Shown: piece by piece, positions 1-6,388 of the stretch
How positions within the stretch are numbered: position 1 is the stretch's first letter
Layout of the letters: each line of letters begins with the position of its first letter
DNA from: Blastocatellia bacterium
GTDB taxonomy: Bacteria; Acidobacteriota; Blastocatellia; Pyrinomonadales; Pyrinomonadaceae
DNA length: 9,045 nt
NCBI GenBank assembly: GCA_003175865.1
Contig: PSRF01000352.1
Span: forward strand, 1-9,045
Reading direction: 5' to 3'
Notes under the pieces: generated by a model
Database searches by the model: none
Seen by the model: only the letters and a program-made list of their open reading frames with translations
What the model was told of the DNA's origin: nothing
Translations under genes and position numbers: made by a program

Positions 1-185
1 TGTTTTAGGCGTTGCTGCATTACTGAAAGCTGTTCAGCAGCAACTCCCATCTCGGCGGTATACCGTTGGCCCATCGCACGACCCTTCCGGTTCGCATCCA
101 CCAGCTCGTGAGCGGCAGACTCGAATTCCGCTCGCGCTTGTTTAAGGGCCGCTAGCTCTTTAGAACCATTGTTGCGATCAGTCAT
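1..185 (-). CDS. Hypothetical helical protein, C-terminus cut by window edge
   Basis: An open frame reads leftward from an ATG at 183-185 and runs off the window after 61 codons with no stop. The visible protein starts MTDRNNGSKELAALKQARAE and is dominated by Ala, Glu, Gln, Arg and Lys. It lacks proline after the start, which suggests a continuous helix or coiled coil. There is no signal peptide or membrane segment in the visible part. Upstream, AGAAG sits directly against the start and GGTGAG lies about 11 bases away, so the ribosome site is weak. No family could be recognised from this fragment. The amphipathic composition and unbroken frame support a real gene, but the frame is short and the function is unknown. 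Confidence 0.5.
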   Translation of the reverse strand, partial: MTDRNNGSKELAALKQARAEFESAAHELVDANRKGRAMGQRYTAEMGVAAEQLSVMQQRLK

Positions 186-266
186 CTTCTAAACACTCAC
201 CGTTTCGTCTCTCCATGCCGGTCAGTCAGTCCCCGATGTTCATTGAATCAGAACGAGAACGAGTTC

Positions 267-286
267 GACACGCTGCCCAGTGTGTC
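267..286 (-). terminator. Short hairpin at the VOC gene stop, possible weak terminator
   Basis: GACACGCT and AGTGTGTC form an 8-bp stem with one G-T wobble around the loop GCCC. On the minus strand the hairpin begins within the stop codon of the VOC gene. No run of T follows, so it does not meet the usual intrinsic-terminator pattern. It could equally be an mRNA-end stabilising hairpin. Confidence 0.3.
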
Positions 287-683
287 ACGTCATTTGTTCA
301 CTGAAACAGAGAAGATAGCCCTCGGGATCTTCAACATAGAAGTCCTTGCAGCCCCATGGACGCTCTTCTAGTGATCGAATGATATTGGCTCCCTTCGACT
401 TCAATTCATCGAACAGACCTTCGATATCCCGAACTCCGATGTAGGCGTCGAGGTGTTCATTCTGTTTGCGGTGAGTTCGTTCCGCAACGTTTTTCGGTGC
501 GCATTTCAGATGAATCGAAAAGCCGTCGCGGCTAACGCTCGCATAAAACGACTCATAGACGAAATCGGATGCAAAGCCTAACCGATCGCGGTAATAGGCG
601 ACAGCTTGCGACAAATCATCGACGAGGAATTGAGGTGCCAGGCTCGTTATCTTTGCGGCGGTTTTGGCAGATGAACCCTCCAT
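285..683 (-). CDS. VOC superfamily protein, glyoxalase/bleomycin-resistance type
   Basis: The 132-residue protein fits one vicinal-oxygen-chelate unit, with two beta-alpha-beta-beta-beta repeats. The first carries the typical VDDLSQAVAYYRDRLGF pattern (about residues 18-34). The second ends in PWGCKDFYVEDPEGYLLCF. Where metal-dependent VOC enzymes usually have a C-terminal Glu after the DPxG turn, this protein has Cys, and no His is seen at the usual first-ligand position. The ending is closer to the bleomycin-binding (Ble-like) pattern, PWGxxxFxxxDPxGxLLxF. A small-molecule binding or antibiotic-sequestering role is therefore more likely than a metal-dependent lyase, but the substrate is unknown. 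The ATG at 681-683 is chosen because AAGGAGG lies 3 bases before it. A good promoter at 720-747 also sits inside the longer open frame that reaches 800. It is cytoplasmic, monocistronic and divergent from the gene at 887. Confidence 0.85.
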   Translation of the reverse strand: MEGSSAKTAAKITSLAPQFLVDDLSQAVAYYRDRLGFASDFVYESFYASVSRDGFSIHLKCAPKNVAERTHRKQNEHLDAYIGVRDIEGLFDELKSKGANIIRSLEERPWGCKDFYVEDPEGYLLCFSEQMT

Positions 684-719
684 AGACCTCCTTCTGCCAC
701 ATTTAGTCGGCTGGACTCC

Positions 720-747
720 ATTATAACCACTTCGCACCGAGTGATAA
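720..747 (-). promoter_or_regulatory. Sigma-70-type promoter for the VOC gene
   Basis: On the minus strand TTATCA (742-747) and a perfect TATAAT (720-725) are separated by 16 bases. This predicts a transcript starting about 30 bases upstream of the ATG at 683. The site excludes the longer reading frame to 800 as the natural start. Confidence 0.55.
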
Positions 748-886
748 TTCGAGATCGATGCTCTCATGAAGCTTGGACCGAATTTAGCCACGTAAGGCAC
801 CTGTTATTTCTGACAGTTATTGTTGAGCAAGCCCGCGGTTAACCTCAGTCATTCAATTCTGATTGTCTGCAAAGGAGGAGGGAATA

Positions 887-1387
887 ATGATGAAACGGCT
901 AGTACTTTCCTGTCTTGCTCTGGGTTTTGTACTCGTGGTGTTACCGAGTTCGGCGCTCGCACAAACAGAGACCGCCGCCGGCGTCGAAACTAGTACAGAT
1001 GTGGCGCTGCTACGACGCAACTTGCGCGCAGAGAAAAAGCAGTTGATTGCTTTGAACCTCACTCTGACCGAAGTAGAAGCAACGAAGTTCTGGCCTGTCT
1101 ATGATCAATATGCTCTTGAAATGGGCAAACTAAATGATGAGTTCGATGGACTGATTAAGAACTACGCGGCGAATCAGAAAACACTAACCGACGAACAAGC
1201 GGATAAAATGATTAGGCGTTGGGCTGAAATTCAGGTCCAACTTACACAGACGCGCCAGAAGTATATTCCGATCGTCGAAAAGGTTATTTCACCGAGAAAG
1301 GCGTCACTGTTTTTTCAAATCGACCGGCGTCTCTACGCACTGATGGATCTGCAAATCTCATCGCAGCTTCCATTGCTGGTCCAGTAA
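887..1387 (+). CDS. Secreted small helical protein of unknown function (Spy/CpxP-like layout)
   Basis: The 166-residue product begins MMKRLVLSCLALGFVLVVLP and has a clear Sec signal peptide, with likely cleavage after SSALA at about residue 25, before Gln. The mature part is almost entirely helical and rich in Glu, Lys and Gln. A conserved-looking segment, LTLTEVEATKFWPVYDQY (about residues 54-71), is followed by a heptad-like region up to about residue 135. Small secreted proteins with an LT-x-x-(E/Q)-A-x-x-F-W-P-x-Y pattern recur in Acidobacteriota and Bacteroidota and resemble periplasmic chaperones of the Spy/CpxP type in layout. I do not claim orthology. AAAGGAGGAGG at 871-881 is a very strong ribosome site 5 bases before the ATG at 887; the adjacent ATG at 890 is an alternative. 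The coding end is followed almost immediately by the large palindrome at 1393. Confidence 0.8.
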   Translation: MMKRLVLSCLALGFVLVVLPSSALAQTETAAGVETSTDVALLRRNLRAEKKQLIALNLTLTEVEATKFWPVYDQYALEMGKLNDEFDGLIKNYAANQKTLTDEQADKMIRRWAEIQVQLTQTRQKYIPIVEKVISPRKASLFFQIDRRLYALMDLQISSQLPLLVQ

Positions 1388-1392
1388 GGAAC

Positions 1393-1503
1393 GACTCTTT
1401 GGAGTGCGACGGCCCGGCGTCGCTTTGTTACATCGGCAACTATGAACTATTGCCGGCTTTCGCTATAACAAAGCGACGCCGGGCCGTCGCACTCCAAGGA
1501 GTT
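1393..1503. repeat. Long BIME-like palindrome between convergent genes
   Basis: The arms 1393-1430 and 1466-1503 pair over 38 bp with only two G-T wobbles. The core arm, positions 1399-1430, is an exact inverted copy of 1466-1497. Each arm is itself a small hairpin, GCGACG/CGTCGC around GCCCGG or CCGGGC (1406-1423 and 1473-1490). The element is therefore two palindromic units in inverted orientation, as in REP/BIME elements. The middle holds a further hairpin, CGGCAA/TTGCCG (1434-1439 and 1450-1455). It fills the gap between the stops of the genes at 1387 (plus) and 1505 (minus) and could end transcription from both sides. Confidence 0.85.
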
Positions 1504-1504
1504 T

Positions 1505-1978
1505 CTACCCTTTGATGATCCTGCTCATCGTTGAAAGCACGCCGAGATGGTAGGCGTTGTGATCGGCGGTCAACAATGCCTCACGCAATATCGTCTGACC
1601 ATCGCCATGCGGGATCTTTGCAAAAAGATCCGTTGACTTGTCAGCGACGAGCGATTCCATCTCGCTCAAATCATGTCGAAACCTCTCGACCGTGTGTTGC
1701 CATGCGGTAGACGTACCGAGTTGGTCAGGTGGTGGCCAATAACCAGTCGGGAAATCTGGCGATACATGGTTCGCGTCTCGTGAAAACTCGAGTATGTCCC
1801 ACTGCGCGATACGCAGGTGCTCAAGAACTTGCCAGGGTGTGTAGGGCAGATTGTGAATCTGCTGATCGCATAGCTCGGCAGGAAAGTCTTTGACAAAATC
1901 GTCAAAGGCCATGTGCGCTCCACCACCTCGAAGTAGATAAATAACGTGCTCGCGTAACGATTGATCTGCTTCCGACAT
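1505..1978 (-). CDS. DinB-family metal-binding four-helix protein
   Basis: The 157-residue protein has the DinB/YfiT-like four-helix-bundle pattern. Three histidines fit the family's metal triad: H54 in TPWQVLEHLRIAQWDILEF, and H140 and H144 in TADHNAYHLGVLSTM. Members bind a divalent metal and are often thiol-dependent transferases or stress-associated proteins; the substrate here cannot be told. There is no signal peptide, so it is probably cytoplasmic. The ATG at 1976-1978 is chosen because AAGGAG lies 7 bases upstream. The open frame continues to 2065, but that extension has no good start context and is not family-like. It is convergent with the secreted-protein gene, and the next gene upstream on the same strand lies more than 300 bp away, so it is probably transcribed alone. 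Confidence 0.88.
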   Translation of the reverse strand: MSEADQSLREHVIYLLRGGGAHMAFDDFVKDFPAELCDQQIHNLPYTPWQVLEHLRIAQWDILEFSRDANHVSPDFPTGYWPPPDQLGTSTAWQHTVERFRHDLSEMESLVADKSTDLFAKIPHGDGQTILREALLTADHNAYHLGVLSTMSRIIKG

Positions 1979-2288
1979 TTCAATACTCCTTAATCCGTGT
2001 TCTGAACTTTTTGACAGGATAACAAGACTGTTAATAGTTACCGAAATAACTGTGGGAGAGAACAAATGAAAAGTCAGAAGAGGTTTTATTCCTTAGGAGT
2101 AAAATGTTTATAGATGTGTCGCCGCCCATACTTTGCTCCGTTCGGAAGAGCGGCAAAACGAATGGCGCCTTGTGTAATATTGCCAGTTTTCCGAACGGAG
2201 GAGTGCGTAGGTCAAGAGCGGTTAAAAGATTCGACTCCTGACGGAGTGAAACCTCCATTTACTTTTCGCAACAACCTATAAATGAACA
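1979..2288. other. Non-coding gap containing repeat-like sequence
   Basis: This 310-bp stretch separates two minus-strand genes. Besides the leader of the DinB gene it holds a composite hairpin (2136-2200), a small hairpin ACTCC/GGAGT (2234-2247) and two similar short segments. The latter are TCCTTAGGAGTAAAA (2089-2103) and TCCTGACGGAGTGAAA (2236-2251), a degenerate direct repeat around the hairpin. An open frame crosses it on the minus strand, but it spans the hairpins and has no recognisable protein pattern. I see no convincing gene. Confidence 0.5.
2136..2200. repeat. Composite inverted repeat with 14-bp arms
   Basis: CTCCGTTCGGAAGA (2136-2149) pairs with TTTTCCGAACGGAG (2187-2200) with one G-T wobble. 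After a small internal loop, GGCAA (2152-2156) pairs with TTGCC (2180-2184), leaving a loop of about 23 bases. It lies 89 bp beyond the stop of the peptidoglycan hydrolase gene and could be a terminator or part of an interspersed repeat. There is no T run directly after either arm. Confidence 0.6.
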
Positions 2289-3155
2289 TTACGCCGCCAG
2301 AAACTGTGCCTTGTTCAACATCGCACCACGAGTTAGCGGACCGACAATTCCATCAGAGTCGAGATTGTTCTTTGACTGAAAATCTTTAACCCGCGCCTGT
2401 GTCTTCGGTCCAAATTGACCATCAAGCGATAACGGCAGGGAAGCAAATCCATTCGTTGAGTCGAGACTCTGGAAGCGATTCATTGAATCCTGCACAATCG
2501 TTACCTGAGAACCCTGCGATCCAATCTGGACCTGGTTAACCAACCCACTCAGCACATCAACAAGCGGCCATAGCTTGTTATGTATGTGATCGTAGACAGG
2601 TCCAGACGTTTCAAAGTCTCGTGCCTTTCGCAACGCGTTTTCAAATGCACTCGGATCGAACGCCGTTGCACTATCCAGCACCGCCTGAAGGTCTCTCGCA
2701 CACTCAAGCCAGCGGGGAATAATCAATGCGTTCTCGGGTCTTTCTTTGACACCTGCATAACCGGCGAGGGCTGCAGCCTGACTACGCCCGAGTCGATCGA
2801 ATAATCCGGCAAGACAGTGACTGATTGCTCGGATACTAACTTCACGAGAATTTAGTATTGCCGTTTGATTGAATGCTCCTTCGCCCGCGCCGATGTTGCC
2901 AGTCAAATGTTGATTGGCGATCTGGCGACCCGATACTTCCAACTGCCCATATCCGACCGCGGGGCCACCGACCTGGGGAATGTTCTGGAAAAAGCTCTCC
3001 TCCCAGCAGATTGCCAAAATTAGTTCTTTTGGGAACGCCTGAAGTTCTTCTGTATGTTGAGAATTGACTAAGGACAACATGAGGAAGGCCGAATCAATTT
3101 GATCCAGGCGCCTTATGCGAGATTTGTCTGTCTTGGAAATAACATCTTCACTCAT
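2289..3155 (-). CDS. Peptidoglycan hydrolase: lysozyme-like domain plus PG-binding domain
   Basis: The 288-residue protein has two recognisable parts. The N-terminal half (about 25-165) looks like a lysozyme/lytic-transglycosylase fold: ELILAICWEESFFQNI (residues 44-59), then GGPAVGYGQLE (63-73), and later AALAGYAG (128-135). E52 or E53 is the candidate catalytic glutamate. The C-terminal part (about 217-281) is a PG_binding_1 domain with the paired signatures DGQFGPKT (245-252) and DGIVGPLT (268-275). It would cut the glycan strands of the cell wall. No Sec, Tat or lipoprotein signal is present at the N-terminus, which starts MSEDVISKTDKSRIRRLDQI, so export by another route or a non-wall role must be considered. 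The ATG at 3153-3155 has AGAGGAG 8 bases upstream. No holin or phage genes are adjacent. Confidence 0.78.
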   Translation of the reverse strand: MSEDVISKTDKSRIRRLDQIDSAFLMLSLVNSQHTEELQAFPKELILAICWEESFFQNIPQVGGPAVGYGQLEVSGRQIANQHLTGNIGAGEGAFNQTAILNSREVSIRAISHCLAGLFDRLGRSQAAALAGYAGVKERPENALIIPRWLECARDLQAVLDSATAFDPSAFENALRKARDFETSGPVYDHIHNKLWPLVDVLSGLVNQVQIGSQGSQVTIVQDSMNRFQSLDSTNGFASLPLSLDGQFGPKTQARVKDFQSKNNLDSDGIVGPLTRGAMLNKAQFLAA

Positions 3156-3205
3156 CAGGTAACTCCTCTTTAAAATTACGGTTGACGGTGGACTCCAAGT
3201 TAGGC

Positions 3206-3228
3206 AAGCGGCCGTTACATGGCCGCTT
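3206..3228. promoter_or_regulatory. Perfect inverted repeat upstream of the hydrolase gene, possible operator
   Basis: AAGCGGCC (3206-3213) and GGCCGCTT (3221-3228) are exact reverse complements separated by 7 bases. The site lies about 50 bases upstream of the hydrolase start, where an operator or a leader hairpin could act. No T run flanks it in either direction, which speaks against a terminator. Confidence 0.35.
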
Positions 3229-3280
3229 CAGACTAATACGCGCATTACACTCCGCAAAAGGTCCACGCCTCCGGAATTTT

Positions 3281-3309
3281 TTGACAACGCTGATTACCTG
3301 CCGCTTATT
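3281..3309 (+). promoter_or_regulatory. Candidate promoter for the PilZ gene
   Basis: A perfect TTGACA at 3281-3286 is followed after 17 bases by CTTATT, a poor -10 match (3 of 6). If used, it would give a leader of about 125 bases before the TTG start at 3443. Confidence 0.25.
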
Positions 3310-3442
3310 AACGCAGTTTTTCGATGTACAAAAATGTCAATTTCATGTTACTACCCCCACTCCGTAGAAGGGCGACTACCGATGTAGAACGAACAGAATG
3401 GAGAAACCGGTTACCACCTGGTTCCCGGGTTGAAAACTAAAC

Positions 3443-3862
3443 TTGCCAACACCCTATTCCTTGAACGAACGCCGCGCCGCTCCAAGGCGCACCGCCACTT
3501 GCGTTGCTGAAGTAGTGGCGAACTTGTCAATTCTCGATACAGAAACAGAATCAACTTCTCAACCGCTGGTCTTCTGTGGTCAAACGATTGACCTTAGCGC
3601 GTGCGGTATCGGACTCGTTATCCCTTCGCTGCACGTTGACGATCGATTCTGTGAAACCGACAACCGATTACGATTATCAGTTCACTTACCGAATGGACCA
3701 GTTACAGTTGAAGTGAATGCGGTTAGATGTTCTCCACTTAATCAGAATGACCGAGGTCAGGGATATTTTCTGGGTACGCGGATTCTGAATGTACTGCAAC
3801 ACGAACCTGAGTTTGAGGAGTATCTCAGGAGCCTGGAAGATCAAGAAAAACAGGTCAAATAG
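3443..3862 (+). CDS. PilZ-domain protein, predicted c-di-GMP binder, TTG start
   Basis: The 139-residue protein is a single PilZ domain. It has the arginine motif ERRAAPRR (residues 9-16, containing RxxxR) and, further on, DLSACG (50-55), matching the D/N-x-S-x-x-G motif. Together these form the usual cyclic-di-GMP contact surface, so binding looks competent. The protein is soluble, with no other domain, and would act as an effector on motility, surface polysaccharide or secretion partners that are not visible here. The start is uncertain. An in-frame TGA at 3431-3433 lies just upstream and there is no early ATG, so translation must begin at TTG 3443 or TTG 3461. Neither has a clear ribosome site. 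The later start would begin just before the arginine motif. The gene converges on the minus-strand cluster, leaving only 11 bp between stops. Confidence 0.82.
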   Translation: MPTPYSLNERRAAPRRTATCVAEVVANLSILDTETESTSQPLVFCGQTIDLSACGIGLVIPSLHVDDRFCETDNRLRLSVHLPNGPVTVEVNAVRCSPLNQNDRGQGYFLGTRILNVLQHEPEFEEYLRSLEDQEKQVK

Positions 3863-3873
3863 TCTACTGGTTT

Positions 3874-4089
3874 TTAAGCTTCCGCTTCGTCCTTCTTCCG
3901 CTGCCACATGCCGGCAATTTGATTTGCTTCCGCGAAGGTGAGGTTGTCGTAAATATCAGCGGTTGTTTTGATCTCTCCGTCTTCGAGTTCTAGAACTTCC
4001 CAGTCGGGTTGGTTTGGATCCTCGCCGGTCCTACCTGGTTTTACTCGAATTTCGTAAGAAATCTCCGGCATTCTTTCGTCTGCGCTCAT
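3874..4089 (-). CDS. Small acidic hypothetical protein downstream of the ABC transporter
   Basis: The 71-residue protein starts MSADERMPEISYEIRVKPGR and is strongly acidic. A probable beta-rich first half ends in WEVLELEDGEIKTTADIYD, and a helical tail follows with NLTFAEANQIAGMWQRKKDE. There is no signal peptide, membrane segment or known motif. The start is well supported by GAAGGAG ending 8 bases before the ATG at 4087-4089. It begins 42 bp after the ATPase stop on the same strand, so it may be the third gene of the transporter operon. Any functional link to transport is inference, and I do not recognise the family. Confidence 0.68.
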   Translation of the reverse strand: MSADERMPEISYEIRVKPGRTGEDPNQPDWEVLELEDGEIKTTADIYDNLTFAEANQIAGMWQRKKDEAEA

Positions 4090-4131
4090 TCGTTATTCTC
4101 CTTCACAATGCAACGGCACTTTAACACGCGT

Positions 4132-4872
4132 TCAACTTGCCTGTGAAACGAAGTCGCGTGTGCGAGCGTCGCTAGCATCATTCAAGATTTGTTCTGCCGG
4201 ACCTTGTTCAACAATTTCGCCGGAATCCATGTAGATCAACTTATCAGCAAGCCCGTTCAGGAAGCCTATTGAGTGCGAAATGATGATCATAGTATGTCCG
4301 CGGGTTACAAAACCGCGCAACATTGTACGCAAGCTCACTGTTCGTTTGGGATCGAGAGCGCTTGTTGGTTCATCAAACAACAGCACAGCCGGACGCATGG
4401 CCAGTGCACGAGCGATCGCCACACGCTGTTGCTCGCCGCCTGACAACGATTCCGGATATCGTTGCGCCGCCGTTTTCAAACCCACCGACTCGAGTAGCTC
4501 ATAAGCTTCAGTCTCAGCCGACTTACGATCGCGACGAAGGACGTGGACTGGCGCCTCAGTGATATTTGCCAGTACGGACAGGTGTGGAAACAAATAGAAA
4601 TGCTGAAACACAGTTCCGACTTCGCGCCTTAGGTCTCGAACGCGATGTCGGTACTCAGCTTTTGATAACTTAGCTTCCAGGCGCACTTTGCCGCACTCAA
4701 CTGTTCCGCTGTTAATCCGTTCAAGTCCGTTCAAGCAACGCAGCAAGGTTGTCTTACCACTACCTGACGAACCAATGACGCCAACAACAGTTTGAGGCGC
4801 AACTTCGAAGCTGATCCCTTTCAGAATCTGAGTGGGCCCGAAATGTTTACGCAGGTCAGTGACACGAATCAT
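4132..4872 (-). CDS. Polar amino-acid ABC transporter ATP-binding protein (GlnQ/HisP type)
   Basis: The 246-residue protein is a complete ABC ATPase of the polar amino-acid import class. It has Walker A GSSGSGKTT (34-42), Q-loop VFQHFYLFPH with Q90, signature LSGGEQQR (143-150), Walker B VLLFDEPT with D167 and catalytic E168, D-loop SALD (171-174) and switch histidine H200 in IIISHS. The family's usual FNLFPHLTVLENV stretch appears here as FYLFPHLSVLANI. It hydrolyses ATP on the cytoplasmic face to drive uptake through the permease encoded just upstream. Its ATG overlaps the permease stop by four bases (ATGA), which implies translational coupling and an obligate partnership. The exact amino acid carried cannot be read from the ATPase. 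All catalytic residues are intact. Confidence 0.95.
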   Translation of the reverse strand: MIRVTDLRKHFGPTQILKGISFEVAPQTVVGVIGSSGSGKTTLLRCLNGLERINSGTVECGKVRLEAKLSKAEYRHRVRDLRREVGTVFQHFYLFPHLSVLANITEAPVHVLRRDRKSAETEAYELLESVGLKTAAQRYPESLSGGEQQRVAIARALAMRPAVLLFDEPTSALDPKRTVSLRTMLRGFVTRGHTMIIISHSIGFLNGLADKLIYMDSGEIVEQGPAEQILNDASDARTRDFVSQAS

Positions 4873-6365
4873 GCTGCCACCTCCTCTAAGTCAACAGTTT
4901 CAGGAACGCGATTGCGCAACCGGTCCTCAAGTCTCCTGGCGAGATGGGCCATCGGCAGGCTCATTGCAAGATAGAAGATGGATACGGCAACACCGAGAAG
5001 TAAGAATTGGCCCGAGGCGTTTGCCAATTCTCGATACGCGGTTGCGAGTTCCCAAACAGAAATCGCGAACGCCACGGAAGTGTCCTTAAATAAGGACACG
5101 AAATCGTTTGTCATCGCAGGCAGCGCAATTCGGAAAGCCTGCGGCAAAATAATTCTGCGAAACGCCAACACCGGATTCATGCCCAGCGAGTAGGCGGCTT
5201 CCCATTGTCCTTTAGGTATTGCTTCAAGAGCTGCGCGATAAACTTGCGATTCATATGCAGCGTAGTTCAATCCGAGTCCGACAAGCGCAGTCAACCATCC
5301 TGGCATCGCGATTCCAATAGCTGGTAAACCAAAGTAGAGAAACAACAGTTGTACGAGAACAGGAGTACCGCGAAAGAACTCGACATAGACAGTACAGAAA
5401 CTGCGCACTATCTTTGGCCCATTTGATTGACCAACGGCGAGCGGAAGACCAAGGACAACTGCTATCAACATTGAACCGAACGCGATCAGCACAGTCACTA
5501 TTGCCGCACGCGTCAAGCGCAGTAGAGCATCGCGCCAATTAAAGGTCGCGGTAGTCATGTCAATATGTCCGAGTTCTGCTTTTACTCCCTGGCGTATCGA
5601 CGTTTGAAACTCAACCTGTGCGTCGTTCCATAAACCCCACTTCTTCAGGATCTGTTCAAGCGATCCATCAATTATGATCTTGTCGATCGCGGCATCAACT
5701 TCCGCTTTTAGTTTGTCGTCGCCCTTGCGCAAACCGATGACATAGAGTCCGCGAAAGAAAGGAGGACCAGCGGGCTTTAGCTTAGGATTGTTGCGCGCGT
5801 AGAACGCTTCTGCGGGGACGTCCATCAACACCGCATCGATCCGTTTTAATTCCAGATCGCGATAAGCGCCGGGCGGATCCTCGTAGCTGCGAAAGGGAAT
5901 GTTCTGTTGTTGCAGCATGCGTGATGCCGCGGTGTTTCCCAGTGTGGCAACCGTATGTTTGGAACAGTCTGACAAACTGTGGATTCGGTTCTCGTCTTTT
6001 CGAACGGTCAACTGCAACTGAAAAATGTAGTAGGGCTTGCTGAAGATTATCTGCTGCGCACGATCTCCGGTTGGCTCGAGTCCGTTTACGATCACATCGA
6101 AAGAGTTGCGTTGAAGAGCAGATACGAGTGTCTCCCAGTCGCTTGGTACAAACTCAGGATGTCGACCCATTGCAGCCGCGAGTAGATCGACCATCTCCTT
6201 TTCGTAACCGATGTATTGGTCAGGATGTGCGGGATCGGTAAAGACGTAAGGAGCACCACCTGACGGATCGGCGCCCCAGCGCAGCGCTTGTTGAGCGGCA
6301 ACTGCGTTGAATGAAACTGTTATTAGCAGGGCTGTGTGAAAAGCTCGGTTGAGTTCTCGTCTCAC
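4869..6365 (-). CDS. Fused amino-acid-binding protein and permease of an ABC importer
   Basis: The 498-residue protein joins a solute receptor to its channel. Residues 1-24 look like a signal sequence ending in AVAA. About 26-250 form an SBP_bac_3 receptor with GLEPTGDRAQQIIFSKPYYI (95-114; R102 is the expected carboxylate-binding arginine) and DAVLMD (177-182) as the expected amine-binding region. About 280-480 form a HisM/GlnP-type permease with YVEFFRGTPVLVQLLFLYFG (327-346) and the EAA loop EAAYSLGMNPVLAFRRIILP (389-408) that docks on the ATPase. Several hydrophobic segments are evident, roughly 286-311, 325-348, 355-372, 428-446 and 453-474. Binding-protein/permease fusions are known from GlnP of Gram-positive bacteria. 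Translation starts at GTG 6363-6365. No better start is in frame, and no clear ribosome site precedes it. It overlaps the downstream ATPase by 4 bp. Confidence 0.92.
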   Translation of the reverse strand: MRRELNRAFHTALLITVSFNAVAAQQALRWGADPSGGAPYVFTDPAHPDQYIGYEKEMVDLLAAAMGRHPEFVPSDWETLVSALQRNSFDVIVNGLEPTGDRAQQIIFSKPYYIFQLQLTVRKDENRIHSLSDCSKHTVATLGNTAASRMLQQQNIPFRSYEDPPGAYRDLELKRIDAVLMDVPAEAFYARNNPKLKPAGPPFFRGLYVIGLRKGDDKLKAEVDAAIDKIIIDGSLEQILKKWGLWNDAQVEFQTSIRQGVKAELGHIDMTTATFNWRDALLRLTRAAIVTVLIAFGSMLIAVVLGLPLAVGQSNGPKIVRSFCTVYVEFFRGTPVLVQLLFLYFGLPAIGIAMPGWLTALVGLGLNYAAYESQVYRAALEAIPKGQWEAAYSLGMNPVLAFRRIILPQAFRIALPAMTNDFVSLFKDTSVAFAISVWELATAYRELANASGQFLLLGVAVSIFYLAMSLPMAHLARRLEDRLRNRVPETVDLEEVAA

Positions 6366-6388
6366 TTGTGAGTAAGAGTTAATCGTCG

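Larger units (their letters stand above)
3156..3442. other. Divergent intergenic region between hydrolase and PilZ genes
   Basis: This 287-bp region must hold the promoters of both neighbours. It contains a perfect 8-bp hairpin (3206-3228) and a TTGACA box (3281-3286). A frame of about 60 codons on the plus strand (3182-3367) has no ribosome site or recognisable pattern and is not called. Confidence 0.5.

Noticed and set aside
684..800. N-terminal extension of the VOC protein to an ATG at 798-800
   Set aside because: A perfect TATAAT box and a strong ribosome site lie inside the extension, and the added residues do not fit the VOC fold.
853..1062. Minus-strand frame opposite the secreted protein gene
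   Set aside because: It is an antisense shadow of a gene with a strong ribosome site and a clear signal peptide.
2031..2258. Open frame of 75 codons on the minus strand
   Set aside because: It runs through the composite hairpin and the short repeats, with no ribosome site support and no recognisable pattern.
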